Shown: positions 52,126 to 62,158 of the stretch, in pieces
How the letters are laid out: each line of letters starts with the position of its first letter
How positions within the stretch are numbered: the first letter of the stretch is position 1
Assembly: GCA_022448955.1 (NCBI GenBank)
Contig: JAKVCU010000057.1
Location: 21,513 to 85,512 of the forward strand
DNA: 64,000 nucleotides
From: Saprospiraceae bacterium
GTDB taxonomy: Bacteria; Bacteroidota; Bacteroidia; Chitinophagales; Saprospiraceae
Direction of reading: 5' to 3'
Notes under the pieces: model-generated
The model's input: the letters and a program-made list of their open reading frames with translations, nothing else
Database searches by the model: none
What the model was told of the DNA's origin: nothing
Position numbers and translations under genes: made by a program

Positions 52126-52557
52126 ATGAAGAACGTAATTTATTTAGGTTTATTAGGGTTTTTATTTCTCCAGGCGACCTGTGAAAAGGCGACAAAATCT
52201 AGCATTGAACTATTAAATACAAATTGGGAATTACTAAGCTATGCGTACAAAGGCAAAAAAGTAATGGCCACAAGTATGGAGGGACGTACTGCCAATATCA
52301 AATTTACAAAAGACGATATCAACGGCAATACAGGATGTAATAATTTTTTTAGCTCTTATATTATCAAAGGAGATCAAATCGAAGTTGCCAATTTAGGTCT
52401 AACTAAAATGGCTTGCCGTGGAAAAGATATTATGTATCAAGAAGAAGCATTTGCCACTTTATTAAAAGGAACAATGATCTATGAAATCAAGGATAGAGAA
52501 CTTTGGCTTAAAAAAGAGGACGGATGGCTACGCTTCAATCTGACAAAGACGAAATAG
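52126..52557 (+). CDS. META-domain (HslJ-like) protein
   Basis: 143 residues from MKNVIYLGLLGFLFLQATCE, which has a signal sequence; a GTG start 19 codons earlier lies inside the methyltransferase gene and adds no plausible sequence. The META domain core is WELLSYAYKGKK, NGNTGCNNFFSSYIIKG and GLTKMACRGKD. Cys22-position features are near a lipobox but with Thr before the Cys, so lipidation is uncertain. HslJ-like proteins are linked to envelope stress. Confidence 0.8.
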   Translation: MKNVIYLGLLGFLFLQATCEKATKSSIELLNTNWELLSYAYKGKKVMATSMEGRTANIKFTKDDINGNTGCNNFFSSYIIKGDQIEVANLGLTKMACRGKDIMYQEEAFATLLKGTMIYEIKDRELWLKKEDGWLRFNLTKTK

Positions 52558-52638
52558 ATAAGTCTATTTTCGTAACAGAAACGATATATCGCACATCAAT
52601 AATCGATCTCAAGTTCAAAACCTAACAGAGTAAAAAAT

Positions 52639-52646
52639 TACATTTG
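52639..52646 (+). promoter_or_regulatory. -7 promoter box of the hybrid sensor gene
   Basis: TACATTTG matches TAnnTTTG, 82 bases before the start. The -33 region is poor. Confidence 0.4.
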
Positions 52647-52728
52647 TACGGTTAATAAACATGGACTTTTAACATGATAAGGGAAAATAGACGCCCTTAT
52701 CCATCATTATCTATCAACTATAAAGCAT

Positions 52729-55614
52729 ATGAAATGGAGTACTAAATGCTTGACCCTGTTTGGTATTTTTTGTTATACCGCAATTTTGGGGCAATCTTCT
52801 TCACGTATTGATAGTCTTATTGCTACACTAGACACTATTTCGGTTGATACACAACAGGTTGACCGCCTTATCGATATTGCTGCTCTTTATCGATATAAAC
52901 AATTTGATAAAGCCAACGAATATGCCCAGCTAGCCTACCATTTTGCAGATAGTATTCAGTTTGAATCAGGGAAATCTAGAAGCCTTTTCCAGTTAGCCGT
53001 TATTTATCGTAAGCAAGGGGGAGAGGATCAGTTGGAAAAAGCAATAAAAATTCATCGGACTTTGATAGAAGAAGCGAGAGAAAAAGATAACTATCGTTTT
53101 GCGGGTATTAATGGTAATTCGCTTGGAAATACACTTGAATCAATTGGGGAATACCGTGACGCGGTAAAAGCATTCCATACCGCAAAAGACGATTTTGATG
53201 AAGCAGGTTATCGCTATGGTAAAGCAATGGTACTTAACAATATTGGTATCGCCTTCAAAAGCAGAAAAAACTACGAGACAGCAAGTGATTATTTTCAAAA
53301 GGCTATTTTAGCTTACCAAGATGTAGAAGATCACAAAAAAGAGGACGCAAAAAATGGATTAGCTTGGGCTTACATGAATTTGGGGAATGTAACTGAAGTA
53401 GATTCTCTTGCTATCCCTCATTTTGAGCAATCGCTTAAATTGCATCAAGAAAATGAAAATGACTACGGTATTCTAAGCGTCAACATATGCTTAGGCGCAA
53501 AGTATATAGATCAGGAACGTTATGAAATTGCATTGCCTCATTATACTTATGCTCTAAGTATTGCAGAGGAGGTAAAGAGTACAGAGCGGATCGCAATAGC
53601 GAAAAGCTCTATCGGGAAAATTTATTTAAAAACAGGTGACCTAAATAAGGCCTATAATTTCACCAGAGAAGCATTGCAAATTTGTGTAGTGTCTGGGTAT
53701 AAAGAAGAAGAGGAAGAGACTCGGCGCAATCTTGCAATGATTTATTCTGAAATGGGGCAATACAAGGCTTCAAATAAGGAGTTTCAAAAGGTTATTCACT
53801 TAAGAGATTCTTTATATTCTGATGAAGATTCAAAGATTATCAATGAGTTAGAGGCAGAATATGAGGTGAAAGAAAAAGAAGCTGCTTTAGCAGCAAAGGA
53901 ATTAGAAATTGCGAAGGAAAAAGGCCTTAGGGCTAGGCAGTTGCTCATAGCTGCAGGGATTATTATCATTGCACTGCTTGTCTTTTTTGCTTATGCAAAT
54001 CGCATGCGGAAAAAGCGAGAAGAGGATCAATTAGCTTTAGCTTTAGAAGAACAGAAAACTTTGCAATTAAAGGAATTGGATGATATAAAGTCTAATTTCT
54101 TTGCTAATATAGCTCATGAATTTCGCACGCCACTTACCCTTATCCTTAGTCCCTTACGGGAAATGGCACAAGGCGTTTTTAAGGGGAATCAGCATTTCTA
54201 CTTTGGTTTAATGAAAAGAAATGCGGAACGCCTACTCAATTTAGTAAATCAGCTACTCGATCTTTCTAAATTAGAATCAGGCAAAATGCAGCTAAATCTA
54301 GAAAAGCAAGAGCTAGGAAAATTCATTAAAAACTTAGCTCATTCGTTCCAATCTTTAGCCGATAGAAAAGAAATTCAATATCGTATTTTCCTTCCAAATT
54401 CAAAGGATGGTCAAGACCTTTGGGGACAATTTGATGGAGATAAATTAGAAAAAGTAATTACCAATCTTCTATCTAATGCCTTTAAGTTTACACCAGAAGA
54501 AGGGATGGTGAGTTTGAAAGTGAGTGCGCAAGATCAGGACTTACACCTAGAGGTGATTGATAATGGATTAGGCATTCCAAAAGAAAAGATAGGGAACATC
54601 TTTGATCGTTTTTACCAAGTTACAGATACCGAATATAGAACAGACGAAGGTTCAGGAATTGGCTTGGCCTTAACAAAAGAATTGGTAGAATTACATGGAG
54701 GTACCATAACCGTTGAGAGTGAAGAAAAAGCATTTACTTCTTTTAAAGTTGTTCTGCCTATTTTAGTTCAAGCAACTGATTTAAGCCCGAGCGAAACTTT
54801 ATCTCCAAAAATCACTGCCTCAACTCCAGCAAAAGAAGAAAAAACGAATGGATTGGCAGATGCATCTATTGTGTTAGTCGTAGAGGACAATGAAGATTTG
54901 AGAGAATATATTCAGGAACGTTTGCAGCCTTCTTTTAAAGTAGAAACGGCCGAAAATGGCCGTGTAGGAATGGATAAAGCAAAGGCTATGATTCCAGATT
55001 TAATCATTTCGGACGTAATGATGCCCGAAATGAATGGCATTGAAATGTGCGAAGCACTGAAACAGGACATTCAAACCAACCATATCCCTATCATCATGCT
55101 TACAGCAAAGGGTGAGATGGAAGATAAATTGGCAGGTCTAGAAAAAGGGGCTGATGATTATTTGAGTAAACCATTTGATGCCAGAGAATTAGAAATTAGA
55201 ATCAAAAACTTGGTTGAACAACGAACTCGGTTAAGAGAAAAATTTAGCCAGACCATTCTTAATACCCAATCATCAGTTTCTTCTTCTGAAAAAGCAATAT
55301 CTCCTGGAGAACGTTTCCTTCAAAGGATGATTACAGTGATCGAGGCGAATATGGAGGATGAGCAATTTAATGTAGAAAGAATGGCAAGTGCGATGCATCT
55401 TAGTCGCTATCAATTACATAGAAAAATGAAAGCACTTACGGGGAAATCTATTAGTGTATTTATCAGAACAATACGATTAAAACATGCTCATCGTTTACTG
55501 GAAATGAAAAAAGGGAATGTTTCTGAAATTGCTTTTCAGCTAGGCTTTAATAGTGTAGCCTACTTTAGTAAGTGTTTTACAGAAGAATTTGGCTATTCAC
55601 CTAGTAAGGTGTAA
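52729..55614 (+). CDS. Hybrid two-component regulator (TPR, kinase, receiver, AraC)
   Basis: 961 residues. Signal peptide (1-21), TPR-like repeats (about 30-375) outside the membrane, coiled coil, one membrane helix (about 405-423), HisKA with His near 462 (NIAHEFRTPLTLILSPL), HATPase (NLLSNAFKF, GLGIPKEKIGNIFDRFYQ, GSGIGLALTKEL), receiver with Asp near 763 (PDLIISDVMMPEMNG) and a C-terminal AraC-type HTH (about 875-961, SEIAFQLGFNSVAYFSKCF). All parts of a phosphorelay and DNA binding lie in one chain. The sensor half is TPR rather than the Reg_prop propeller of glycan HTCS proteins. Target genes unknown; no Sus locus is near. Confidence 0.92.
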   Translation: MKWSTKCLTLFGIFCYTAILGQSSSRIDSLIATLDTISVDTQQVDRLIDIAALYRYKQFDKANEYAQLAYHFADSIQFESGKSRSLFQLAVIYRKQGGEDQLEKAIKIHRTLIEEAREKDNYRFAGINGNSLGNTLESIGEYRDAVKAFHTAKDDFDEAGYRYGKAMVLNNIGIAFKSRKNYETASDYFQKAILAYQDVEDHKKEDAKNGLAWAYMNLGNVTEVDSLAIPHFEQSLKLHQENENDYGILSVNICLGAKYIDQERYEIALPHYTYALSIAEEVKSTERIAIAKSSIGKIYLKTGDLNKAYNFTREALQICVVSGYKEEEEETRRNLAMIYSEMGQYKASNKEFQKVIHLRDSLYSDEDSKIINELEAEYEVKEKEAALAAKELEIAKEKGLRARQLLIAAGIIIIALLVFFAYANRMRKKREEDQLALALEEQKTLQLKELDDIKSNFFANIAHEFRTPLTLILSPLREMAQGVFKGNQHFYFGLMKRNAERLLNLVNQLLDLSKLESGKMQLNLEKQELGKFIKNLAHSFQSLADRKEIQYRIFLPNSKDGQDLWGQFDGDKLEKVITNLLSNAFKFTPEEGMVSLKVSAQDQDLHLEVIDNGLGIPKEKIGNIFDRFYQVTDTEYRTDEGSGIGLALTKELVELHGGTITVESEEKAFTSFKVVLPILVQATDLSPSETLSPKITASTPAKEEKTNGLADASIVLVVEDNEDLREYIQERLQPSFKVETAENGRVGMDKAKAMIPDLIISDVMMPEMNGIEMCEALKQDIQTNHIPIIMLTAKGEMEDKLAGLEKGADDYLSKPFDARELEIRIKNLVEQRTRLREKFSQTILNTQSSVSSSEKAISPGERFLQRMITVIEANMEDEQFNVERMASAMHLSRYQLHRKMKALTGKSISVFIRTIRLKHAHRLLEMKKGNVSEIAFQLGFNSVAYFSKCFTEEFGYSPSKV

Positions 55615-55617
55615 TCC

Positions 55618-56082
55618 TTAAATAGCATTACTACCCATAAGGATGAAGTGGTATGGTTTCTTATTATTTGATTCAGCTGCGTCCACTTTTGTAAATTGGC
55701 TAATTGGATCATGAGGAGTGTTCTTATCGTATTGCCCTCCCATAACAACTTCTATGTCTCTAGTTTTTGCATTTTGCTTGAAGTCATCAATGATTTCCAG
55801 AATATCTGGGTGAATAGAACGCGCTTTGGAAGTATCAATGTGAACAGTAATGTTATCTGGCAATTGATTTAAGGTACGAAGGATGTTTGCATTATTTAAG
55901 AGGCTTACATCTTCAGCTAATTCAATTTTCTCTGACTTCTCAGGTACATGTTTCCCTAAATCAAAATGATAAGGAGTCTTAAAGTTATTCCAAAGAATGC
56001 GGAAAATCGCAACGACCAAACCAAGACTAACCAATAAATCTGTAAATACAATACCAAAGATGGTAACGATGAATAGGATAAA
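55618..56082 (-). pseudogene. 3' remnant of a SulP transporter
   Basis: An open frame reads FILFIVTIFGIVFTDLL, then a STAS-like domain (LNQLPDNITVHIDTSKARSI), and ends at 55618. It corresponds to the last membrane segment and STAS domain of the adjacent intact SulP (56191-57792: FMVTVIGIVFTNLLVGIGLG, then LDRLPENSFLELDVRKTRYL). A stop codon (TAG) at 56083-56085 and nothing homologous above it show the rest is gone. A start inside it would give 138 residues. Confidence 0.65.
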
Positions 56083-56140
56083 CTAGGCTCTTCCCATTTC
56101 TAGAAAGGGGGGATGTTCTTTATAAGAGATAATAATGCAC

Positions 56141-56174
56141 AAAAAAATCCGCACATTTCTGTGCGGATTTTTTT
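56141..56174. terminator. Perfect bidirectional terminator
   Basis: A 15-bp perfect stem (56141-56155 with 56160-56174) around TTTC, built on ATCCGCACA/TGTGCGGAT with A- and T-runs on both sides. It serves the intact SulP gene on the minus strand. Confidence 0.92.
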
Positions 56175-56190
56175 GAAATTTTGAGTTTGA

Positions 56191-57792
56191 TTAGGCCGAT
56201 TTGCTAGTGGAATTAAGTTTAAAAAACTCAATATAGCTTTCGGGGTTTTCTACTGTTCCTTTTTCTGAAACAAGTTTTATCGTGATATTACGCTCTTTCG
56301 CTTTTAGAGAAAAATCCTCTAGAATTTCGATAACATCATTATCTAAATAACGGGTTTTTCTGACATCAAGTTCTAGGAAAGAGTTTTCTGGCAAACGATC
56401 TAATTCTTTTAAAATAGCTCCTTTATTAAAGAAGGTTACTTCTTCAGCTAGTGTCATCTTTAATTTTCCTTCGGCTTCGTTTTCAGTTTCTTTATGCAAG
56501 AAGTGCGAATTTTGATAACTTTTGATCAAAATGATCACGATTCCTACTGCTAGTCCAAGACCAATTCCTACCAATAAATTTGTAAATACAATACCTATCA
56601 CAGTTACCATAAATGGAACGAATTGTTTCCATCCTAACTCATACATTTGCTTGAAATTAGTTGGTTTAGCTAACTTATAACCTACAATTAATAGAACTGC
56701 AGCTAACACTGCTAATGGAATCTTATTCAATAAGGATGGAATTAACATGACAGAAATTAACAACAAGAATCCGTGAACGATAGCGGATAATTTTGTTCTA
56801 CCACCTGAATTGATATTGGCTGAACTTCTCACAATTACCTGAGTAATTGGTAAACCACCAATTAAACCAGAAACAATGTTTCCTGCCCCTTGAGCGAAAA
56901 GTTCGCGGTTAGTAGGGGTTACATTTTTATGTGGATCCAATTTATCGGTAGCCTCCACACAAAGTAAGGTTTCCAAACTGGCTACTAAACCAATAGTAAA
57001 AGCGGTAACCAATACTTTAGTGTTGAATACTTCGGCAAAATGTGGGAAAGGAAATTGTCTTAAAAATTCATCGGTATTATTCGGTACTGGAACATTTACT
57101 AAATTTGGAGTCGCAATATTTAAATCACCACCCTTAGTAAATAAATAGTAAGCTATACCTACAGCTACAGCAACGATGGGGCCTTGAACAATTTGAAAAA
57201 ATCTTCCTTTTTTGGATAAAACTGATGACCAGAGTAATAAAATAGCAAGACCAACAACACCAATAATGGTGGATGAGATTTCAACCTTATCTAGGCTTGC
57301 AAAGAAGTCCATTAATCCAAATCCTTTTACTTTAGCATCTTCATGACCAAAGAATACAGGGATTTGCTTTAAAAAAATTATTATTCCAATACCAGTAAGC
57401 ATTCCCTTAATTACAGATGATGGAAAATAATAACCAATTACACCCGCTTTTAAAACACCCAATATTACTTGAAATACACCTGCTAATACTACAGTTACAA
57501 GAAATACTTGAAATCCAACTTCTGGTCCGAAATCAGCAGTAAAATCTTGAATAGCTACTAACACGATGGCAGCTAATCCAGCAGCTGGACCACTAACACC
57601 AATTTTTGAACCACTAATGGCTCCTACTATGATACCCCCAACAATACCGGCTATAAGTCCGCTAAATAGAGGTGCGCCACTGGCTAATGCAATTCCTAAA
57701 CATAATGGAAGTGCTACGAAAAATACAACGATACTTGCAGGTAAATCATTTTTTAAATTTGCAAACAATCCTTTTTTGTTATCTGCGTTCAT
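56191..57792 (-). CDS. SulP family anion transporter with STAS domain
   Basis: 533 residues from MNADNKKGLFANLKNDLPAS; an ATG 8 codons earlier is open. About 12-14 membrane segments, with the family start PASIVVFFVALPLCLGIALA and the GVSGPAAGLAAIV stretch. The C-terminal STAS domain is about 440-520 (LDRLPENSFLELDVRKTRYL). SulP proteins carry sulfate, bicarbonate or other anions; bicarbonate is possible, but no carbonic anhydrase gene is adjacent to support it. Confidence 0.9.
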   Translation of the reverse strand: MNADNKKGLFANLKNDLPASIVVFFVALPLCLGIALASGAPLFSGLIAGIVGGIIVGAISGSKIGVSGPAAGLAAIVLVAIQDFTADFGPEVGFQVFLVTVVLAGVFQVILGVLKAGVIGYYFPSSVIKGMLTGIGIIIFLKQIPVFFGHEDAKVKGFGLMDFFASLDKVEISSTIIGVVGLAILLLWSSVLSKKGRFFQIVQGPIVAVAVGIAYYLFTKGGDLNIATPNLVNVPVPNNTDEFLRQFPFPHFAEVFNTKVLVTAFTIGLVASLETLLCVEATDKLDPHKNVTPTNRELFAQGAGNIVSGLIGGLPITQVIVRSSANINSGGRTKLSAIVHGFLLLISVMLIPSLLNKIPLAVLAAVLLIVGYKLAKPTNFKQMYELGWKQFVPFMVTVIGIVFTNLLVGIGLGLAVGIVIILIKSYQNSHFLHKETENEAEGKLKMTLAEEVTFFNKGAILKELDRLPENSFLELDVRKTRYLDNDVIEILEDFSLKAKERNITIKLVSEKGTVENPESYIEFFKLNSTSKSA

Positions 57793-57899
57793 CAGAATAT
57801 TATTTTTTTGATACATGGAAAACGGTATAATAATAATGTGAATGCCTTTTTGATGGCACCTATGTATAACTCAAAAAATAGTTTTACTATTATTTTGAA

Positions 57900-58226
57900 T
57901 TAGGAAGCTTGTTCTGGAGGAGGTGTGGATATTTCTGTAAATATTTGACGAGAGTTGGACGAAAAGCTAAAAGCAATCATCAAGGGGAAAATGAAAAAAT
58001 ATTCACCTTCAAATTTCGATTGAATATAGTCATCAAGTTTGTTTTCTTTGTCTAACTCTGTTTTTTCGCCACTTTCCGTACATTCTATACTTTCAATGCA
58101 TATATTTTCAAAATACTCGAAAACGGAAGTAGAACTCGTGAATATTAGTAAAGTTAGGCAACATAGCAGCGTAAGTAGGCTTGGTCGCCTCGCATGAGTA
58201 CCATACTTTTTGTAAATAATATCCAT
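57900..58226 (-). CDS. Unknown small membrane/secreted protein beside SulP
   Basis: 108 residues from MDIIYKKYGTHARRPSLLTL; the frame is open 19 codons further. A hydrophobic segment (about 17-33, LLCCLTLLIFTSS) is signal- or anchor-like, then an acidic middle with two Cys (ICIESIECTESGE), a second hydrophobic stretch (YFFIFPLMIAFSFSS) and the tail STPPPEQAS. No family recognised. It is 107 bases upstream of the SulP start, same strand. Confidence 0.45.
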   Translation of the reverse strand: MDIIYKKYGTHARRPSLLTLLCCLTLLIFTSSTSVFEYFENICIESIECTESGEKTELDKENKLDDYIQSKFEGEYFFIFPLMIAFSFSSNSRQIFTEISTPPPEQAS

Positions 58227-58397
58227 TTTTTTTAACAAAATTTTCTTTCTCCGCCAAGGTAAGAAAGTAAAGCTATTAAACATAGCTATTTTGCAAATTG
58301 TTCTTAGAGCCTTATTGTTTTTTTGTTTTTTGATACAGGCTTATGAAAATCATGAAATTTGTTGCTAGCTTAGAAGCTAAACAATTACTAGATACTT

Positions 58398-59255
58398 ATG
58401 GCTAGTTTTGAATTCCAATCTTTAAGACATTGTTCATTAGGCACACTTGCACTTTTATTTAATCAAGCTTTCAGCGACTATATCATTAAGATTCAGTTAA
58501 ACGCTCAACAGCTCAAGCAGAAAATGATTCTAGATAGAATAGACCTAGATTACTCCGTTGGCGCAAGCATAAATGGGCAATGGGTAGGATTCATTCTATC
58601 GGCAGTTGGCTTATGGGAAAGTCAGAAAACTGCTTATAACGCAGGTACAGGTGTGTTGCCAGCGTATAGAGGAAATCGACTAACTAAACAAATGTATCAT
58701 TGGCTAATTCCAAAGTTTAAAGAAGCCAATATTTCCCAAGGCTTATTAGAAGTTATTGATACAAATGAAGTAGCCATTCATAATTATAAAAAGCTAGGTT
58801 TTTCCATTACTAGAAATTTGGATTGCATGATTTTTAAGGAAGAAAAGCCTTTGAAGTATCCTATCGGTGATCAATTAATATCAAAGGAGTTGTTTGATTT
58901 GGATTGGGAGTATATTAAAACCTTCTGGAATTTTCAGCCTAGTTGGCAAAATGATATTGAAGGCGTAAAAGCTTTAACTGCTAGTTTTGCTTATTTGGGC
59001 GTGTTTAAGAATGATGAATTGGTAGCATACGCAATTAAAGATCCTGTGAAAGGCCGAATTGCCCAATTTGGGGTACAGCCTAAACATCGAAATCAGTCCG
59101 TAGGTACTTATCTTTTTCACTCTCTTCACTTATTAGGTAATCCTAAACAATCTATTATCAACATTGACCAAAGCGACGAAAAAACCATCAACTTTCTAAA
59201 ATCTATCGGCTTTGAATATTATATCGGTCAGTATGAAATGACCTGCAAATTTTAG
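58398..59255 (+). CDS. Tandem GNAT-family N-acetyltransferase
   Basis: 285 residues with two GNAT domains. The first (about 5-150) has AGTGVLPAYRGNRLTKQMYH as the CoA loop; the second (about 170-285) has FGVQPKHRNQSVGTYLFHSL and closes with SIGFEYYIGQYEM. Two domains, one of which may be catalytic, are known in some antibiotic or mycothiol-type enzymes. A short palindrome TAGCTTAGAAGCTA lies 19 bases before the ATG. Substrate unknown. Confidence 0.82.
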   Translation: MASFEFQSLRHCSLGTLALLFNQAFSDYIIKIQLNAQQLKQKMILDRIDLDYSVGASINGQWVGFILSAVGLWESQKTAYNAGTGVLPAYRGNRLTKQMYHWLIPKFKEANISQGLLEVIDTNEVAIHNYKKLGFSITRNLDCMIFKEEKPLKYPIGDQLISKELFDLDWEYIKTFWNFQPSWQNDIEGVKALTASFAYLGVFKNDELVAYAIKDPVKGRIAQFGVQPKHRNQSVGTYLFHSLHLLGNPKQSIINIDQSDEKTINFLKSIGFEYYIGQYEMTCKF

Positions 59256-59326
59256 TCGTTGAATTCAATGAAATCAATGGTCTCTTTTTTATAATTGATG
59301 TATCATTCAATGATATAATAGTATAT

Positions 59327-59752
59327 ATGGCGAAAATATTTAGATTAAAGAAAGGTCAGCTTGAATTTACAAGTAACGGTATTATTATTGAAGATAAATA
59401 TCGTAAAGGAATTTACCTCAGGATTTTAATGTCAACTTTGTGGATGATCTATGGCGTTTTTTCCTATGTACGATTTCTCCATACGGGGGATAAATTTATG
59501 CTTTGGAGTGGTATCATTATTGGTGGCCTGCAGTTTATCATTCTAATAACAACACTCTTTTTCTTTAGTGTCAAAGGAGAAATATCAAGAGAAGAGATCA
59601 AAAAGCTAAGCGTAAAAAATATTCAAGGTGCAAAGAATCTAAGAATTAGATTAAAAAATAATCGAACAAGAATGGTTTATCATGTACAAGATCCTGATAA
59701 CGAACTAGAAAGTGTAGTGAGGGCTATACAAAAGCCATATAAATTGCTTTAA
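59327..59752 (+). CDS. Two-helix membrane protein, unknown
   Basis: 141 residues. A basic start (KIFRLKKGQLEFTSNGIIIE), two membrane helices (about 29-50 and 59-82) and a soluble C-terminal part (RIRLKNNRTRMVYHVQDPDN). The pattern resembles small PH-like membrane proteins. It is 71 bases after the acetyltransferase. The 297 bases that follow (59753-60049) hold no gene I support. Confidence 0.55.
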   Translation: MAKIFRLKKGQLEFTSNGIIIEDKYRKGIYLRILMSTLWMIYGVFSYVRFLHTGDKFMLWSGIIIGGLQFIILITTLFFFSVKGEISREEIKKLSVKNIQGAKNLRIRLKNNRTRMVYHVQDPDNELESVVRAIQKPYKLL

Positions 59753-60049
59753 TTGGGATACATATTGCCATAAAATTTTGCATGGCCTTAGATATCTTTG
59801 GAAAGCAAAAGCTTTGAAGGAACTAACATTTTTAGCAATACCAGCAACTGATGAAAACTATGATACATTAAGTGGTAAACGCTGACTAGCAAAACTCCTA
59901 CTTTGCTATTGTGTTTTTGCTATCTATTCTTTTGTTGGAACATTGTTTAAAATATATCTTCTCATCTATGAACAATGCATTGAACGTACATGGGGTTTAC
60001 TTCACTTTTATTACTCTTATTTTTGTTACAGAATTCTTCAAGTACAGGA

Positions 60050-61771
60050 TCAATCATTATTGTTTTGTAAAGCATAATTTTGGTATCGATTATTTCCTTT
60101 TTGATCATAGCAATCAACCGCATGCTGGATGCGTATGAAGCAGTGTTCTTCGCCAATTTTTTGAACGAGTTTTGATTTATGGAAAAAGTCTCTTACTGGA
60201 CCTTTGGCGCCAACTAGATAAAAGGTAATATCATTTTGATGGCATTCATCGATCAGATCTTCGATGGCATGTAATGCACTACTATCGATACCGTTTATGC
60301 TATCTGCATCAAGGATAAAGGCTTTTAAATCTTCACCTTTTTCCTCCATTAGTTGCTCAATAGTTTCTTTAAAGAAGCTTACATTGGCAAAATATAGCCT
60401 TGCATCAATTCGGAAAATCAATAGATCAGAGCGTTGCTCCAATTCTGGGAAGCGATCAATATTTTTATAATGAGGTTTACCTGGAATTTTACCTAGAACA
60501 GCTGCGTGTGGTTTGGTGGTTTGATAGATGATGTAAGCCAATGAAAGTACAACACCGATTAGGATACCTTCCTCGATACCTAGTGATAGTGTTCCAATGA
60601 AAGTTACTAAAAGCATGAAAAAGTCAGAACGATCGGTATGCCAGAGGTGTACAGCTTCTTTGACATTGATTAAACCAAAAACAGCTACCATAATAATAGA
60701 AGCTAGAATGGCTTTTGGTAAGTGGTAGAATAATGGTGTCAAGAAAAGGAGCGTTAGTGCAATGAGCAAAGCACTAATGATAGAAGCCATACCTGTTTTG
60801 GCCCCAGCCTGATCATTTACGGCAGTACGTGAAAAGCCACCAGTGGAAGGAAAAGCTTGGAAAAATGAACCGCCAATATTAGCTAAGCCTAATGCTAATA
60901 ACTCCTGATTGGGGACAATCTTATAATTTTTGTGCTTGGCCTGAATCGCTTTTGCAACAGCTATACTCTCCATAAAACTAATAAAGGCAATGGTAAATGC
61001 AATGGGGAGTAATTCCATCATTAGTGCGAAGTCCCAATTAGGCATTTGGAAGCTAGGTAATCCTTTCGGGATCATGCCTACAATTTTTACTCCCTGTTCA
61101 GATAATCCACCAAGTGCAACTACGGTTATACCGAAAATAACGGCGAATAAAGGACCAGGGATAGGCAGTTTAATTCTTTTGATTAAAATAAGGAGGGCAA
61201 TAGCGGTTAGGCCTATTCCTAATGTATAAATATTTATATCTGCGCTTTTAGTGAAGGCACTAGCTAGAATTTCATGAATGTAATTACTTCTGTCAATATC
61301 AATACCCAGAAGGTGTTTTAATTGGCTAAAGCCAATGATTAGGGCAGCAGCAGAAGTAAAGCCACTGATTACAGGGTGGGAGAGGAAGTTGACCAAAAAG
61401 CCAAGCCTAAAGGTGCCCATCACAAATTGGATAATCCCCACCATTAGTGCAAGGGTAACCGAAAGCGCGATGAAAAGGTCCACATCTGTCTTAGCAATAC
61501 TTCCAACGCCAGCAGCGACAAGCAAGGAGATCATCGCAACTGGCCCTACAGCTAATTGCCTAGATGTACCCAAGACTGCATAGATTAATAAGGGTACGAT
61601 GGAGGTGTAAAGACCAAAGATGGGTGGAAGACCAGCGAGCATGGCATAGGCCATACCTTGTGGTATCAGCATGACGCCAACCGTCAAACCAGCGGATAAA
61701 TCACCTTTAAATTGGGTCACATTATATAATGGTAGCCATTGGGCGACAGGGAGGTAGTTTTTCCAATTCAT
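60050..61771 (-). CDS. SulP family sulfate/anion permease
   Basis: 573 residues. The family start LPLYNVTQFKGDLSAGLTVG and IPQGMAYAMLAGLPPIFGLY, ten or more membrane segments, FFQAFPSTGGFSRTAVNDQA, and a C-terminal STAS domain (about 430-550: FRIDARLYFANVSFFKETIE, DADSINGIDSSALHAIEDL). This is the classical SulP/SLC26 type, clearly different from the 56191-57792 protein, so substrates may differ. It stands alone; substrate unknown. Confidence 0.92.
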   Translation of the reverse strand: MNWKNYLPVAQWLPLYNVTQFKGDLSAGLTVGVMLIPQGMAYAMLAGLPPIFGLYTSIVPLLIYAVLGTSRQLAVGPVAMISLLVAAGVGSIAKTDVDLFIALSVTLALMVGIIQFVMGTFRLGFLVNFLSHPVISGFTSAAALIIGFSQLKHLLGIDIDRSNYIHEILASAFTKSADINIYTLGIGLTAIALLILIKRIKLPIPGPLFAVIFGITVVALGGLSEQGVKIVGMIPKGLPSFQMPNWDFALMMELLPIAFTIAFISFMESIAVAKAIQAKHKNYKIVPNQELLALGLANIGGSFFQAFPSTGGFSRTAVNDQAGAKTGMASIISALLIALTLLFLTPLFYHLPKAILASIIMVAVFGLINVKEAVHLWHTDRSDFFMLLVTFIGTLSLGIEEGILIGVVLSLAYIIYQTTKPHAAVLGKIPGKPHYKNIDRFPELEQRSDLLIFRIDARLYFANVSFFKETIEQLMEEKGEDLKAFILDADSINGIDSSALHAIEDLIDECHQNDITFYLVGAKGPVRDFFHKSKLVQKIGEEHCFIRIQHAVDCYDQKGNNRYQNYALQNNND

Positions 61772-61982
61772 AATAACGCTATTTTATTTCTTCCTAACTA
61801 AACTTGGCCTTTATTTCTAACTTTTTTAGGCAGGATGAAAGAGCATTTTTGTTCGGCAATTACTTTCGGGGATCCGTTTTAGTTATTTGCACATCACGCT
61901 GTCATAGTAGTTGATATAATCGTTTTTTATTAATACTAAACAGTTGATGAAAGAAGCTTTTGAAGCTAAAGAATCAGTAAAT

Positions 61983-62089
61983 GGCTGAGCAAAATTGCTT
62001 GTACAATACAATGCTTAGTTCAAAAATCTTAAGAAACTTACGAAAGGGAAGTCACGCATGATTTTTGAGCTGACGTAAAGCATTTAGCC
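61983..62089 (+). repeat. Dispersed repeat family A, copy 4
   Basis: 107 bp from GGCTGAGCAAAATTGCTTG to TTTAGCC, with ACGAAAGGGAAGTCACG and CATGATTTTTGAGCTGACG. Best kept together with copy 3. It lies in the 387-base gap 61772-62158, which otherwise shows no gene. Confidence 0.7.
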
Positions 62090-62158
62090 TTTGACTGAAA
62101 TTTAATTGCATCAATTTTTTAGCCTTATTACTCAAGTTGAAACGGGAGTATTGATTGA

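Noticed and set aside
56191..57792. Bicarbonate transport unit with carbonic anhydrase
   Set aside because: No carbonic anhydrase gene lies beside either SulP gene, so the substrate was left open.
59911..60138. Plus-strand frame overlapping the SulP C-terminus
   Set aside because: It runs antisense to the STAS end of a clear gene and has no family features.
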